Source: Psychrobacter immobilis | GTDB lineage: Bacteria > Pseudomonadota > Gammaproteobacteria > Pseudomonadales > Moraxellaceae | Length of the DNA stretch: 64,000 nucleotides | Direction: 5' to 3' | Assembly: GCF_904846175.1 (NCBI RefSeq) | Contig: NZ_CAJGZM010000012.1 | Coordinates: 1 to 64,000, forward strand | In this document: positions 1 to 8,970 of the stretch, in pieces | Layout: each line of letters starts with the position of its first letter | How positions within the stretch are numbered: position 1 is the stretch's first letter | Translations under genes and position numbers: made by a program | Notes under the pieces: model-generated | What the model saw: only the letters and a program-made list of their open reading frames with translations | What the model was told of the DNA's origin: nothing | Database searches by the model: none

Positions 1-51
1 GAAGTGATGTTTTTAGAAGTTTAATGTTGTATTAGGCGAATTAAATTTTTT

Positions 52-849
52 GGTGGTGTATCAGAAAGTATGCTGAGGAAATAAAAGGAGGAGTGGCAGC
101 CGAAGCAAGCTAATATATTTGAGGTTATGAAGACACAAATAGAAATCAGCTGCCCCGACTGTCCCAGTTTAAAGAAGAATGGCATCAAAAGCTATGGCAA
201 GCAGAACTACCAATGCAAGGACTGCAAACGACAATTTATTAGTGACCATGCCTTAACTTATAACGGCTGTCAATCTAAAATAGAAGACATCATAAGGCTA
301 ATGATGGTTCATAGCTGCGGCGTTAGAAACATAGCTACTATAGCCTCAGTTAGCATTGGTAAAGTGCTGAGCACCATAGGCTCATCTGTTTATAAGATAG
401 CGCCTAAGAAGCGCTACTATGAACGCTTAGAAGTTGATGAGTTCTGGACTTACGTGTATCGCAAGAAGCGTAAAGTCTGGCTCATCTACGCTTATGACCG
501 TGCTACTAATGAGATTGTCGCTTATGTCTGGGGCAAACGTGACCTAAAAACGGCTAAGAAGTTAAGAGCACGTTTAAAGCAGCTTACAGTCAGCTATGGC
601 TCTATCAGTATGGACAACTGGGATAGCTTTAAAACCGCCTTTAAAAGTGATAACAAAGGAATTGGCAAACAATATACGGTAGGTATAGAAGGTAATAACT
701 CTCGTCTTAGACGCCGATTGCGTCGGGCGGTTAGAAAGACTTGTTGCTTCTCAAAAAAGCTTGATAATCACTTTAAGGTATTCGATCTGGTGTTATTTTT
801 TGTCAATTATGGTTACCTCTGATGCCAGCATGCTTTTTAGAACACCAGC
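52..849 (+). mobile_element. IS1-family insertion sequence
   Basis: The element is bounded by imperfect terminal inverted repeats. The left end (52-75) and the reverse complement of the right end (826-849) agree at 18 of 24 positions, including the block ATGCTG at the inner end. It holds one transposase gene and is about 798 bp, close to the usual size of IS1 elements. The flanking nonamers at 43-51 and 850-858 agree at 7 of 9 positions and could be a decayed target duplication, but both are AT-rich, so this is weak. It sits directly upstream of the polysaccharide locus. Confidence 0.8.
127..822 (+). CDS. IS1-family transposase, single uninterrupted ORF
   Basis: The protein catalyses transposition of the surrounding element. 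The N-terminus carries an InsA-type zinc-finger region, with Cys pairs in CPDCPSLKKNG and CKDCKRQF (about residues 9-36), followed by a helix-turn-helix-like stretch. The C-terminal half matches InsB: DEFWTYV, then WLIYAYDR, a catalytic-type SMDNWDSFK and the RLRRRLRRAVRKT basic region that holds the last acidic/basic residues of the DDE domain. Classical IS1 makes InsAB by a programmed frameshift; here 231 residues read through in one frame, as in several IS1 relatives. It appears intact. Confidence 0.88.
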   Translation: MKTQIEISCPDCPSLKKNGIKSYGKQNYQCKDCKRQFISDHALTYNGCQSKIEDIIRLMMVHSCGVRNIATIASVSIGKVLSTIGSSVYKIAPKKRYYERLEVDEFWTYVYRKKRKVWLIYAYDRATNEIVAYVWGKRDLKTAKKLRARLKQLTVSYGSISMDNWDSFKTAFKSDNKGIGKQYTVGIEGNNSRLRRRLRRAVRKTCCFSKKLDNHFKVFDLVLFFVNYGYL

Positions 850-869
850 AAATTAGTTTTATAAAGCTA

Positions 870-898
870 TTGAATTTTTATATTGGATATAGTTATAT
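870..898 (+). promoter_or_regulatory. Candidate sigma70 promoter for the first glycosyltransferase
   Basis: TTGAAT at 870-875 and TTATAT at 893-898 are separated by 17 bases. The predicted start of transcription is about 60 bases before the next gene. It lies just outside the right end of the IS element. AT-rich DNA makes chance matches common. Confidence 0.35.
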
Positions 899-967
899 AA
901 AAAACAATCTTCATGTATTTAACTTAGGTTAATTTAGATAAATTTTTGCTACCGTAGGGTTTTACTT

Positions 968-1855
968 ATGAACAAAGTCGCATACTGTATTATGGCTCAC
1001 AATGACAAAGAACATCTTTCAAAGCTTATAAATTCCCTAGGGAATAACTGTGAAATATTTATTCATATTGATGGGTTTGTAGATGATACGAACTTTTTAA
1101 ACTTATCTAGTAAAGAAAATGTGCACTTTCTTATTCCGAGAATTAAAGTCTCTTGGGCTGGATTCTCTATGGTTAAAGTAATGATGGAACTGCTAAAACT
1201 AGCGGTTGAGCACAAAGACGAATTTTCTCACTATATCTTTTTATCAGGTAGTTGCTACCCTATCAAATCTATAGACCATATAGAAAGCTTGTTTGAAAAC
1301 AATAAAGATAAGAGCTTTATAAAATATGTAAAAATGACGGAGCACCCTTTATTATATCGTCACATACAATATCAATTCTTAATGGATAACCCCTTTCCTA
1401 TTAGAAATAAAATTACTCACAACCTACATCGTACGATGAGAAGGATTTCATTCCATACAAATATTACTAACCCTTGGAAAGATAATATAGTACCGTATGC
1501 TGGTAGCCAATGGACAGCATTGAATGCTCAATGTGCTAAATATGCGGTCTCTTTTCACGAGAATAATCCAGGGTTTCAAGATGTGATGAGATATACATAC
1601 GCTCCAGATGAGCACTACATCCATACTATTTTGGGCAATTCCCCATTGGTCTCTCAATGCACGGGGCTACAAGATTTTAAATATTTTGGATTAGACTATT
1701 TAGCGAATCTTCATCTTATTGATAACTCTTTAACTAAGTGGTTTACGATTAATGATTGGGATGAACTTAAACAGTCTGAGAAGCTCTTTATTAGAAAAGT
1801 AAGAAGTGTTGATGGATCAACCTTAGTTGACAAGATTAATCATGAAATTCTCTAA
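968..1855 (+). CDS. Core-2/I-branching-type (GT14) glycosyltransferase
   Basis: This looks like a GT14 transferase adding a sugar, often GlcNAc or xylose, to a surface glycan. What is seen: AYCIMAHND at the N-terminus, FIHIDG around residues 31-36, a VSWAGFSMV segment near 60, YIFLSGSCYPI near 92-102, SQWTALN near 180 and the conserved PDEHYIHTI near 213. This order matches the family, and 295 residues is a normal length. It is the first gene after the IS element and runs 12 bases before the EpsG-like gene, so the two are probably cotranscribed. Sugar specificity cannot be read from the sequence. The ribosome binding site is weak (TAGGG). Confidence 0.75.
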   Translation: MNKVAYCIMAHNDKEHLSKLINSLGNNCEIFIHIDGFVDDTNFLNLSSKENVHFLIPRIKVSWAGFSMVKVMMELLKLAVEHKDEFSHYIFLSGSCYPIKSIDHIESLFENNKDKSFIKYVKMTEHPLLYRHIQYQFLMDNPFPIRNKITHNLHRTMRRISFHTNITNPWKDNIVPYAGSQWTALNAQCAKYAVSFHENNPGFQDVMRYTYAPDEHYIHTILGNSPLVSQCTGLQDFKYFGLDYLANLHLIDNSLTKWFTINDWDELKQSEKLFIRKVRSVDGSTLVDKINHEIL

Positions 1856-1867
1856 CTGGTAAGCTCA

Positions 1868-2968
1868 ATGAATGGCATCTTTGTAATATTCCTCATATTA
1901 GTTTTGTTTTCATTATTAGAATCAACCAACTTAAGCACTAATATTAAGAGTTTTTTATGGTTTATAGCTTCTGTGTTGGTGCTTTTTACTTTAGGATTAG
2001 GTTATAAAGTAGGAGTCGACTGGGTTGCTTATCAAGAAAATTATTACCATAATAATTTTGAAAGTTTTGAGGCTTTGTATAGTGCATTATCAGTCTTTTC
2101 TGCTTCCTTGGGCATGAATTTTTGGTTTTTTGCAATTGCCATTAAATCTATTAATACTCTTCTATTATTGGCAATATTTAAAAGATATACGAAACTTCCT
2201 TTACTTGCAGTAACTATATTCTTCGCATTGACATACCCCTATATTAATGATGTATTAAGGCAAATCGTATCCTCAATAGTTATACTGTCTTCTTTCTTAA
2301 TCTATAAAAAACACCCTTCTTTAATTTCTATAATCTTTGCCAGCGGATTTCATGCCTCGAGTTTAACGCTATTAATTGGTAAATTAAAGTTCTTTAACTC
2401 AACTTCTAATAGATTTATTGTACTATTAGTAATAGGGTGTTTAATTGCTGGTTTGTTATTAAAAGGAATCTTAACTTCTAGTATATTAGGCTCTTTAAGT
2501 TACACTTCTATCAATAAGTTACAATTTTATTCAGAAGGCTCAAGTTTATCGAACTTATATTCATCTTTTGTCCGTTTTAGTATAATTTCCTTAGCTTTAT
2601 ATTTTCAAGCAAAAGTAAATAAAAGTAATTCTAGCGTTAATGACTGGATTTATCGTGCAACTCTATTAATGTTACTGATTGAAGCACTAACTTTGAGCAT
2701 ACCTTTAATATCACAGAGGGTAAGGTTATATTTATTACCATTTGTATGTATTGCTCTTACAAATGGAATTTCTAATTTGCCTAGAACTTTAAAGGTTGGG
2801 GTAACAACATATATCCTAAGTTATTGTATGTTATTTATATATTTATTCACTCATGGACCCTTTAAAGAATATTATCAGCTTGATATGAATATTATTATAC
2901 AGTTCTTTGAAGATTTTCCACCCAATAACTGGGAATCAGCAGCTTATAACTTCTGGCTTTATGGCTAA
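1868..2968 (+). CDS. EpsG/Wzy-like polysaccharide polymerase (membrane protein)
   Basis: A very hydrophobic 366-residue protein with about ten predicted membrane segments. The pattern near residues 38-60 (LGLGYKVGVDWVAYQENYY) is typical of EpsG-family polymerases, which join lipid-linked repeat units at the periplasmic face. A second family-like segment, YPYINDVLRQIVSSIVILSSF, lies near 118-138. Base composition is very AT-rich, as is common for Wzy genes. It follows the GT14 gene closely. Another polymerase candidate lies at 43201, so which of them polymerises the main capsule is open. Confidence 0.65.
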   Translation: MNGIFVIFLILVLFSLLESTNLSTNIKSFLWFIASVLVLFTLGLGYKVGVDWVAYQENYYHNNFESFEALYSALSVFSASLGMNFWFFAIAIKSINTLLLLAIFKRYTKLPLLAVTIFFALTYPYINDVLRQIVSSIVILSSFLIYKKHPSLISIIFASGFHASSLTLLIGKLKFFNSTSNRFIVLLVIGCLIAGLLLKGILTSSILGSLSYTSINKLQFYSEGSSLSNLYSSFVRFSIISLALYFQAKVNKSNSSVNDWIYRATLLMLLIEALTLSIPLISQRVRLYLLPFVCIALTNGISNLPRTLKVGVTTYILSYCMLFIYLFTHGPFKEYYQLDMNIIIQFFEDFPPNNWESAAYNFWLYG

Positions 2969-3302
2969 AAAAATTATTTCGGATTTTTAAAGTATAGAGA
3001 GTTAAATCGTCTATAACATTCATACTCTTTAGATTGAATTAAAAATTTCAAAATATTTCTGAAGACGTTTATGTTATTAAATCGTTTTATGAAGGTGTTT
3101 GGAGCTGCGGCCATATATTTTATAAAGAAGATCATTCTTGCTTCTAATTACAATACTAAAACATATACGTTTACTGAAATTATGATTAACTCCTTCTAAT
3201 AAGATGATTATATTATAATGTGTTCAACTTTTCATACTTATATATTTATAATAATATTTAATGTGGATATTAATAATATCTTATAAAAGGCTTGGTTTTT
3301 AT
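2969..3302 (+). other. 334-base AT-rich gap with a possible gene remnant
   Basis: No full gene is visible between the EpsG-like gene and the next glycosyltransferase. A 42-codon open frame at 3071-3199 encodes MLLNRFMKVFGAAAIYFIKK and then an NYNTKTYTFTEIM segment. It could be the stump of a deleted gene or a chance frame. The rest is AT-rich and presumably holds a promoter for the downstream genes, but I could not pick one convincingly. Confidence 0.3.
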
Positions 3303-4442
3303 ATGAAAATTCTCTTAGTAACTAATATAGTTAGCCATCACCAGTTACCAGTAGCTATTGAGTTAAGCAAAATAGTCGGTGAAAACAACTTTTTGTTCGC
3401 TGCAACCAGTCGTCCTGATAAAAAAAGACTTCAAAATGGCTGGTCAAACGAATATGTCCAGAGTTGGATTGTGCATCCAAATGAATCTGAGAATGATTCA
3501 ATAATGTACGAAAAATTTTGGCAGGATGCAGATGTGGTAATTTGTGGCGAAAGGTTGATCAATAGAATGCAAGACCGAGTTGATAAAGGTAAACTATGTT
3601 TCTACATGTCAGAACGTTGGTGGAAGCCTCCAGTAGGTATGTTTAGATTATTGAGTCTAAAATATTTAAAAATGTTTCTAGAGTTTAAGCAGTTAAGTAA
3701 GAGTAATTATTTTCATTACTTACCTATTGGTCCATTTGCTACAAGAGATATGACTTTAGTGACATCGATGCCTTCACGTGTATGGGCATGGGGGTATTTC
3801 ACAGCATTTCCTATAATGAAATCTACCATAAATGAGAGTAGAGGTTCAGATGTTACTAGTATTCTATGGATTGGGCGGATGATTAAATTGAAGCGTGTTG
3901 ACTTGCTTATTAAAGCTTTAGCAAAATTAAAAAAAGAAGGTAAAATATTTAAACTTACATTAGTTGGTAATGGCTCTGAACGAAAACGTTTAGAGAAGCT
4001 TGCAAAAAAGTTATTAGGAACTTCTTTTTATGAGTTCGAAGAATTCATACCGTCAGATGAAGTGCTTTCTTTTATGGGACAATATGACATATACGTGTTG
4101 CCTAGTAATGCGTATGAAGGGTGGGGTGCAGTAGTAAATGAAGCGATGTCTATTGGATGTGCAGTAATTGCTTCAGATAAGACAGGGGCTGGCGCTTCAC
4201 TTATTCAGAATGGTGTAAATGGACTCTTATTCAAGTCTGGCTCAGAAGATTCTTTATATGACTGTCTGACTGAATTAGTCAATAATAAAAAGTTAATAAA
4301 CGACTTCAGTGTAAAATCAAGATTAAGTATAAAAGAAAACTGGACTCCTGCTATAGCAGCAGAAAGATTTGTTCAGTTATCCTTGTCGTTAATTAATAAT
4401 GAACCATCAGCTAGTTTTAAAGGACCGCTTGAAGCAGTTTAG
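3303..4442 (+). CDS. Family 4 glycosyltransferase (GT-B fold)
   Basis: A GT4 retaining transferase that probably extends the lipid-linked repeat unit at the cytoplasmic membrane face. The N-terminal domain starts MKILLVTNIVSHHQLPVA. The donor domain has LWIGRMIKLKRVDLLIKAL, a VGNGSERKRLEKLA segment, and the EX7E-type motif in YEGWGAVVNEAMSIG, the nucleotide-sugar diphosphate site. I start the gene at the ATG at 3303 rather than an in-frame upstream ATG at 3261, because the family begins at MKIL and an AAAGG lies upstream. Acceptor and donor are unknown. Confidence 0.78.
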   Translation: MKILLVTNIVSHHQLPVAIELSKIVGENNFLFAATSRPDKKRLQNGWSNEYVQSWIVHPNESENDSIMYEKFWQDADVVICGERLINRMQDRVDKGKLCFYMSERWWKPPVGMFRLLSLKYLKMFLEFKQLSKSNYFHYLPIGPFATRDMTLVTSMPSRVWAWGYFTAFPIMKSTINESRGSDVTSILWIGRMIKLKRVDLLIKALAKLKKEGKIFKLTLVGNGSERKRLEKLAKKLLGTSFYEFEEFIPSDEVLSFMGQYDIYVLPSNAYEGWGAVVNEAMSIGCAVIASDKTGAGASLIQNGVNGLLFKSGSEDSLYDCLTELVNNKKLINDFSVKSRLSIKENWTPAIAAERFVQLSLSLINNEPSASFKGPLEAV

Positions 4443-4514
4443 TAAAAATACTATAGGTCGAGTTTAATATTCTAATTTTATTAGTAATAAAATTATTGAG
4501 GGAGTAAGAGGTCT

Positions 4515-5651
4515 TTGAACATTCTAACTTTTACGGGGCACTACCTCCCTGGCTACAAGGGTGGTGGACCTATAAAAACCATCAAAAACCTCTTTGACCA
4601 AACTGGAAGCTCTCTATCTTACAAGCTAATAACTAATGATCGAGATCTTGGCGACACTTTACCTTACAATTCGATAGATCATAATGTTTGGAATAAAGTT
4701 GGCAACGCAGAAGTGTTTTATGTGCAGTCAGGCTGTATAGGTTATAAGCAAATTACTAAAATCTTGTTTGAGAAGGATTATGAACTAATATACTTAAATA
4801 GCTTTTTTTCGCCTACATTTTCATTATTCCCATTAGTACTAGCAAAAACTCTCCGTCAAAAAGTTATTGTCGGTCCCAGGGGTGAGTTTTCAGAAGGTGC
4901 ATTGAGTTTGAAATCACGAAAAAAAAGTACTTTTATAAAGTTATATAAGCTCTTGAATTTACATCGTGGAATTATATATCAAGCATCAAGTGATTATGAA
5001 GCGGAAGATATTCGCCGAGTATTAGGTTCAAAAATAGATATTCAAATAGCGGAAGACATTGGCTCGCAAGAGTTTGCACAATATATACCTGAGCGTGAGA
5101 ACATAGCATTAAAAGCTGTTTTCATCTCTCGTATCTCCCCTATGAAGAATTTATGTTTTGCTCTAGAAGCACTTAAAAGCGTTCAAAATCCTTTAGTTTA
5201 CGATATATATGGCCCAATTGAAGACCAAAGTTATTGGCAGCATTGCCAAGGTATTATAGCTGATTTACCTTCATATATTGATGTGCAGTATAAAGGCGAG
5301 TTAACGCCTGAACAGGTAGTTCCGACATTATCACCATATGACTTCTTCTTTATGCCTAGCAAAGGTGAAAATTATGGTCATGTTATCGCTGAGGCTCTGT
5401 GTGCAGGATTGCCATTATTGATTTCTGATGCTACTCCTTGGCGTAATTTGTCTGAACAAGGTCTTGGTTGGGATTTACCACTAGACAACGCGAGCGCATT
5501 TAGTAATGCTATCAATAAACTGGCATTGATGAGCAAAGATGGTCATCATGAAATGCGGAAAAACGTACTTAAATGGGCAAAGCAAAAATTTTCTCAAAAA
5601 GATGCCATTGATTCCAATATTGCTATGTTTGAATATGCAGTTAATAAATAA
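4515..5651 (+). CDS. Family 4 glycosyltransferase, TTG start
   Basis: The N-terminus MNILTFTGHYLPGYKGGGP, with its glycine-rich acceptor loop, and the C-terminal PSKGENYGHVIAEALCAGLPLLIS identify a GT4 enzyme of capsule/O-antigen clusters. VGPRGEFSEGALSLK is also typical of this subgroup. The start codon appears to be TTG, with GGGAG about ten bases upstream; no in-frame ATG would keep the Rossmann strand. It lies 20 bases before fnlA, suggesting it works on the same FucNAc-containing repeat. Confidence 0.78.
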   Translation: MNILTFTGHYLPGYKGGGPIKTIKNLFDQTGSSLSYKLITNDRDLGDTLPYNSIDHNVWNKVGNAEVFYVQSGCIGYKQITKILFEKDYELIYLNSFFSPTFSLFPLVLAKTLRQKVIVGPRGEFSEGALSLKSRKKSTFIKLYKLLNLHRGIIYQASSDYEAEDIRRVLGSKIDIQIAEDIGSQEFAQYIPERENIALKAVFISRISPMKNLCFALEALKSVQNPLVYDIYGPIEDQSYWQHCQGIIADLPSYIDVQYKGELTPEQVVPTLSPYDFFFMPSKGENYGHVIAEALCAGLPLLISDATPWRNLSEQGLGWDLPLDNASAFSNAINKLALMSKDGHHEMRKNVLKWAKQKFSQKDAIDSNIAMFEYAVNK

Positions 5652-5671
5652 ATTAATAAGAAGGTATGTAA

Positions 5672-6706
5672 ATGTTTAAAGGCAAAACACTTTTAATCAC
5701 TGGCGGTACAGGCTCATTCGGTAACGCCGTACTAAAACGTTTTTTAGATACAGATATCGCAGAAATCCGTATCTTTAGTCGCGATGAAAAAAAGCAAGAA
5801 GACATGCGTATAGCCTACGCTAACTCTAAACTTAAATTTTACATTGGCGATGTTAGAGACTACTACAGTTTGCTTAGTGCGACCCGCGGGGTGGATTACA
5901 TTTATCATGCTGCTGCTCTTAAGCAAGTACCATCATGTGAGTTTCATCCGATGCAAGCGGTAAAGACCAATGTGCTTGGTACAGAAAACGTCTTAGAAGC
6001 CGCTATTCAAAATAAAGTAAAGCGTGTGGTTTGCTTAAGTACAGATAAAGCAGTTTATCCTATCAATGCAATGGGTATTTCCAAAGCAATGATGGAAAAA
6101 GTAATGGTGGCCAAATCGCGTAATTTAGAAGGTTTAGACACTGTTATTTGTGGTACGCGCTATGGCAACGTGATGGCGTCTCGTGGTTCAGTTATTCCGC
6201 TATTCGTGGATCAGATTTTAAAGGGTAAACCTTTGACTATTACTGATCCTAATATGACGCGTTTTATGATGACGTTAGAAGATGCGGTAGATTTAGTGTT
6301 GTATGCTTTTGAGCATGGTGAGAATGGCGATATTTTCGTTCAAAAAGCACCTGCTGCCACTATCGAAGTGCTCGCTAAAGCCCTAAAAGAGATGATGAAT
6401 TTTAATGAGCATCCTATTGTTATTATGGGTACACGCCATGGTGAAAAGGCTTATGAAGCCCTTTTAAGCCGCGAAGAAATGGCAGTGGCTATTGATCAAG
6501 GGTATTATTATCGAGTACCAGCAGACCAGCGTGACCTTAATTATGGAAAATATGTCGAAGAAGGTGATTTACATATCACCGAGATTGAGGATTACAATTC
6601 CCATAATACAGAACGCTTAGATGTGGAAGGTATGAAGCAGTTGCTCCTCAAGCTTGAGTTTGTCCGTGCTTTAACCGAAGGCAGACATGTTGATCCGGAG
6701 TCGTAA
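5672..6706 (+). CDS. fnlA: UDP-GlcNAc 4,6-dehydratase/5-epimerase, first step to UDP-L-FucNAc
   Basis: An extended SDR enzyme of the FnlA/WbjB/CapE group that converts UDP-GlcNAc to a 4-keto-6-deoxy-L-sugar. The NAD(P) motif is GGTGSFG (about residues 10-16). LSTDKAVYP follows near 125. The usual Tyr of YxxxK is Met here (Met134 with Lys138 in NAMGISK); I recall this Met as normal for the WbjB/CapE group, so it supports the assignment rather than suggesting loss of function. The RYGNVMASRGSVIP substrate loop is intact. It is followed two bases later by fnlB and then fnlC, the complete UDP-L-FucNAc set. It is paralogous to pseB at 24823. Confidence 0.9.
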   Translation: MFKGKTLLITGGTGSFGNAVLKRFLDTDIAEIRIFSRDEKKQEDMRIAYANSKLKFYIGDVRDYYSLLSATRGVDYIYHAAALKQVPSCEFHPMQAVKTNVLGTENVLEAAIQNKVKRVVCLSTDKAVYPINAMGISKAMMEKVMVAKSRNLEGLDTVICGTRYGNVMASRGSVIPLFVDQILKGKPLTITDPNMTRFMMTLEDAVDLVLYAFEHGENGDIFVQKAPAATIEVLAKALKEMMNFNEHPIVIMGTRHGEKAYEALLSREEMAVAIDQGYYYRVPADQRDLNYGKYVEEGDLHITEIEDYNSHNTERLDVEGMKQLLLKLEFVRALTEGRHVDPES

Positions 6707-6708
6707 TT

Positions 6709-7821
6709 GTGAATATTTTAGTGACTGGCTCTAACGGATTTATTGCTAAAAACCTTATTCAATTTTTATCCGAACAAAACGATATTAATATCTTGTGTTT
6801 TAACCGTAACTCTAGTGAAGATAATTTAAAAGATGCGGTTATTAGAGCAGATTGGATCATACATTTAGCGGGGGTTAATCGTCCATTAAATGAGCAAGAG
6901 TTTGTAGAGGGCAATATTACCTTAACGCAAAAAATTGCTGATTTGCTAATAGACTATAATAAAAAGACTCCAATTATTTTATCTTCATCCATTCAAGCTG
7001 AGCAAGACAATGCTTATGGTCAAAGTAAACTCGGTGGTGAGCAGGTATTAATTGATTTAAACAATGATCAAGGTAATCCAGTATATATCTGTCGTTTGGC
7101 TAATGTATTTGGTAAATGGTCGCGCCCTAACTATAACTCCGCTGTAGCAACTTTTTGCCATAATATTGCTAAAGATTTACCCATTCAAATTAATGATTCT
7201 GATGCGGTTATTCGCTTAGTTTATATAGACGATGTGGTAGAGATATTTTGGCAGATGATTCAAGGTCACTATTCGCTAGAGCAGTATTTTGTCATTGAGC
7301 CTGAGTATCAAATTAGCGTGGGTGATTTAGCGAATACTCTGCAAGAGTTTAAAGCATCACGTAATAGTCTAATTACTGCGCCAGTGGGTAAAGGTCTCAC
7401 GCGAGCTTTGTACTCTACTTATCTAAGTTTCTTAAAACCTAGCCAGTTTGATTACACCTTACCCATGCATGGTGATGAACGTGGCGTATTTGTAGAAATG
7501 TTAAAAACATCGGATGCTGGTCAATTCTCTTATTTTACTGCCCATCCAGGTATTACTCGCGGTGGCCATTATCATCATACTAAGACCGAAAAGTTTCTCG
7601 TTATCACTGGTAAAGCCTTATTTAAATTTAAGCATATCATCACTGGTGAATACTATGAGCTAGAAACTTCTGGTGAAGAAGCAAGAATTGTAGAAACGGT
7701 ACCAGGCTGGACTCACGACATCACTAATATCGGTGAGGATGAAATGATCGTTATGCTGTGGGCAAACGAGATTTTTGACCGTGAAAAACCTGATACCTAT
7801 GCTATGCCAATAACAGAATAA
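6709..7821 (+). CDS. fnlB: UDP-2-acetamido-2,6-dideoxy-hexulose reductase, cupin fusion
   Basis: The second UDP-L-FucNAc enzyme (FnlB/WbjC/CapF). Residues 1 to about 245 form an SDR reductase (GSNGFIAKN at the N-terminus, YGQSKLGGE as YxxxK). The C-terminal part, about 250-370, is a cupin with RGGHYHHTKTEKFLVI, whose histidines probably bind a metal. This bifunctional architecture and length match CapF. The start is GTG with CCGGAG eight bases upstream. It lies two bases from fnlA and ten from fnlC, so translation is probably coupled. Confidence 0.88.
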   Translation: MNILVTGSNGFIAKNLIQFLSEQNDINILCFNRNSSEDNLKDAVIRADWIIHLAGVNRPLNEQEFVEGNITLTQKIADLLIDYNKKTPIILSSSIQAEQDNAYGQSKLGGEQVLIDLNNDQGNPVYICRLANVFGKWSRPNYNSAVATFCHNIAKDLPIQINDSDAVIRLVYIDDVVEIFWQMIQGHYSLEQYFVIEPEYQISVGDLANTLQEFKASRNSLITAPVGKGLTRALYSTYLSFLKPSQFDYTLPMHGDERGVFVEMLKTSDAGQFSYFTAHPGITRGGHYHHTKTEKFLVITGKALFKFKHIITGEYYELETSGEEARIVETVPGWTHDITNIGEDEMIVMLWANEIFDREKPDTYAMPITE

Positions 7822-7831
7822 GAGTTGTATT

Positions 7832-8962
7832 ATGAATAAGTTAAAGCTAATGACTGTCGTAGGAACACGTCCAGAGATTATTAGACTGTCTCGAGTCATG
7901 CAGGCCTGTGATAAATATTTTGACCATATTATCGTGCATACTGGTCAAAACTATGACTATGAACTCAATGAAATATTTTTTACTGATTTAGGGATTCGTA
8001 AGCCTGATCACTTTTTAAATGCTGCAGGCGCAACGGGTGCTGAAACTATCGGTAACGTCATTATAGGCGTCGATAAGGTTCTAGAGGAAGTACAGCCAGA
8101 AGCATTATTAGTCCTTGGTGATACCAATAGCTGTATGGCTGTCATTCCTGCTAAACGCCGTAAAATCCCTACTTTCCATATGGAAGCGGGTAATCGCTGT
8201 TTTGATATGCGTGTACCAGAGGAGATTAATCGCCGTATCGTCGATCATACCGCAGATATTAATTTAACCTATAGTACTATTGCGCGTGACTATTTGCTTG
8301 CCGAGGGTTTACCTGCTGATCTGGTCATTAAAACAGGCAGTCCCATGTTTGAAGTTTTAAACCATTATAAAGCCAAAATTGAAGCGTCTGATATCTTAGA
8401 AACGTTAGGGCTTAAAGAGCAGCAATACTTTATTGTCAGTGCCCATCGCGAAGAAAATATCAATTCTGATCAGAATTTTTTAGATTTGGTTAATATGCTA
8501 AATGCAGTTGCAGAAAAATATCAATTTCCAGTGATCGTTTCCACGCATCCACGTACTCGCAACCGTATTGAAGAATTGAATATCAAGTTTCATCCCTTAG
8601 TTCAATTACTTAAGCCACTAGGATTTAGTGATTATAACAAGTTGCAGCTATCTGCTAAAGCGGCATTGTCAGATAGTGGCACGATTAACGAAGAATCTTC
8701 TATCTTAAACTTTCCTGCGTTAAATCTACGCCAAGCTCATGAACGCCCTGAAGGCATGGAAGAAGCTGCTGTGATGATGGTAGGGTTGACGGCTAAACGT
8801 ATTTTACAGGGTCTAGATATTTTAGAGTCGCAGACACGCGGTGAGGAGCGTACATTACGCTTGGTAGATGATTATAGTATGCCAAATGTCAGTGAAAAAG
8901 TGGTTAGAATTATTTTGAGTTATACTGATTATGTTAATCGTGTGGTTTGGAAAAAATATTAG
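7832..8962 (+). CDS. fnlC: UDP-N-acetylhexosamine 2-epimerase giving UDP-L-FucNAc
   Basis: A WecB-like 2-epimerase (FnlC/WbjD/CapG) that completes UDP-L-FucNAc. Seen: VGTRPEIIRLSRVM at the N-terminus, HTGQNYDYELNEIFF, MEAGNRCFDMRVPEEINRR, SAHREENIN and DSGTINEESSILNFP, all hallmark blocks of the GT-B-fold epimerases. Length (376) is typical. Because fnlA and fnlB precede it directly, the C-6-deoxy substrate is far more likely than UDP-GlcNAc/ManNAc, although WecB activity cannot be excluded from sequence alone. Confidence 0.88.
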   Translation: MNKLKLMTVVGTRPEIIRLSRVMQACDKYFDHIIVHTGQNYDYELNEIFFTDLGIRKPDHFLNAAGATGAETIGNVIIGVDKVLEEVQPEALLVLGDTNSCMAVIPAKRRKIPTFHMEAGNRCFDMRVPEEINRRIVDHTADINLTYSTIARDYLLAEGLPADLVIKTGSPMFEVLNHYKAKIEASDILETLGLKEQQYFIVSAHREENINSDQNFLDLVNMLNAVAEKYQFPVIVSTHPRTRNRIEELNIKFHPLVQLLKPLGFSDYNKLQLSAKAALSDSGTINEESSILNFPALNLRQAHERPEGMEEAAVMMVGLTAKRILQGLDILESQTRGEERTLRLVDDYSMPNVSEKVVRIILSYTDYVNRVVWKKY

Positions 8963-8970
8963 GAATTACT

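Noticed and set aside
5672-6706. fnlA taken as inactive because YxxxK has Met in place of Tyr
   Set aside because: Met at this position is, as I recall, normal for the WbjB/CapE group, and fnlB and fnlC follow directly.
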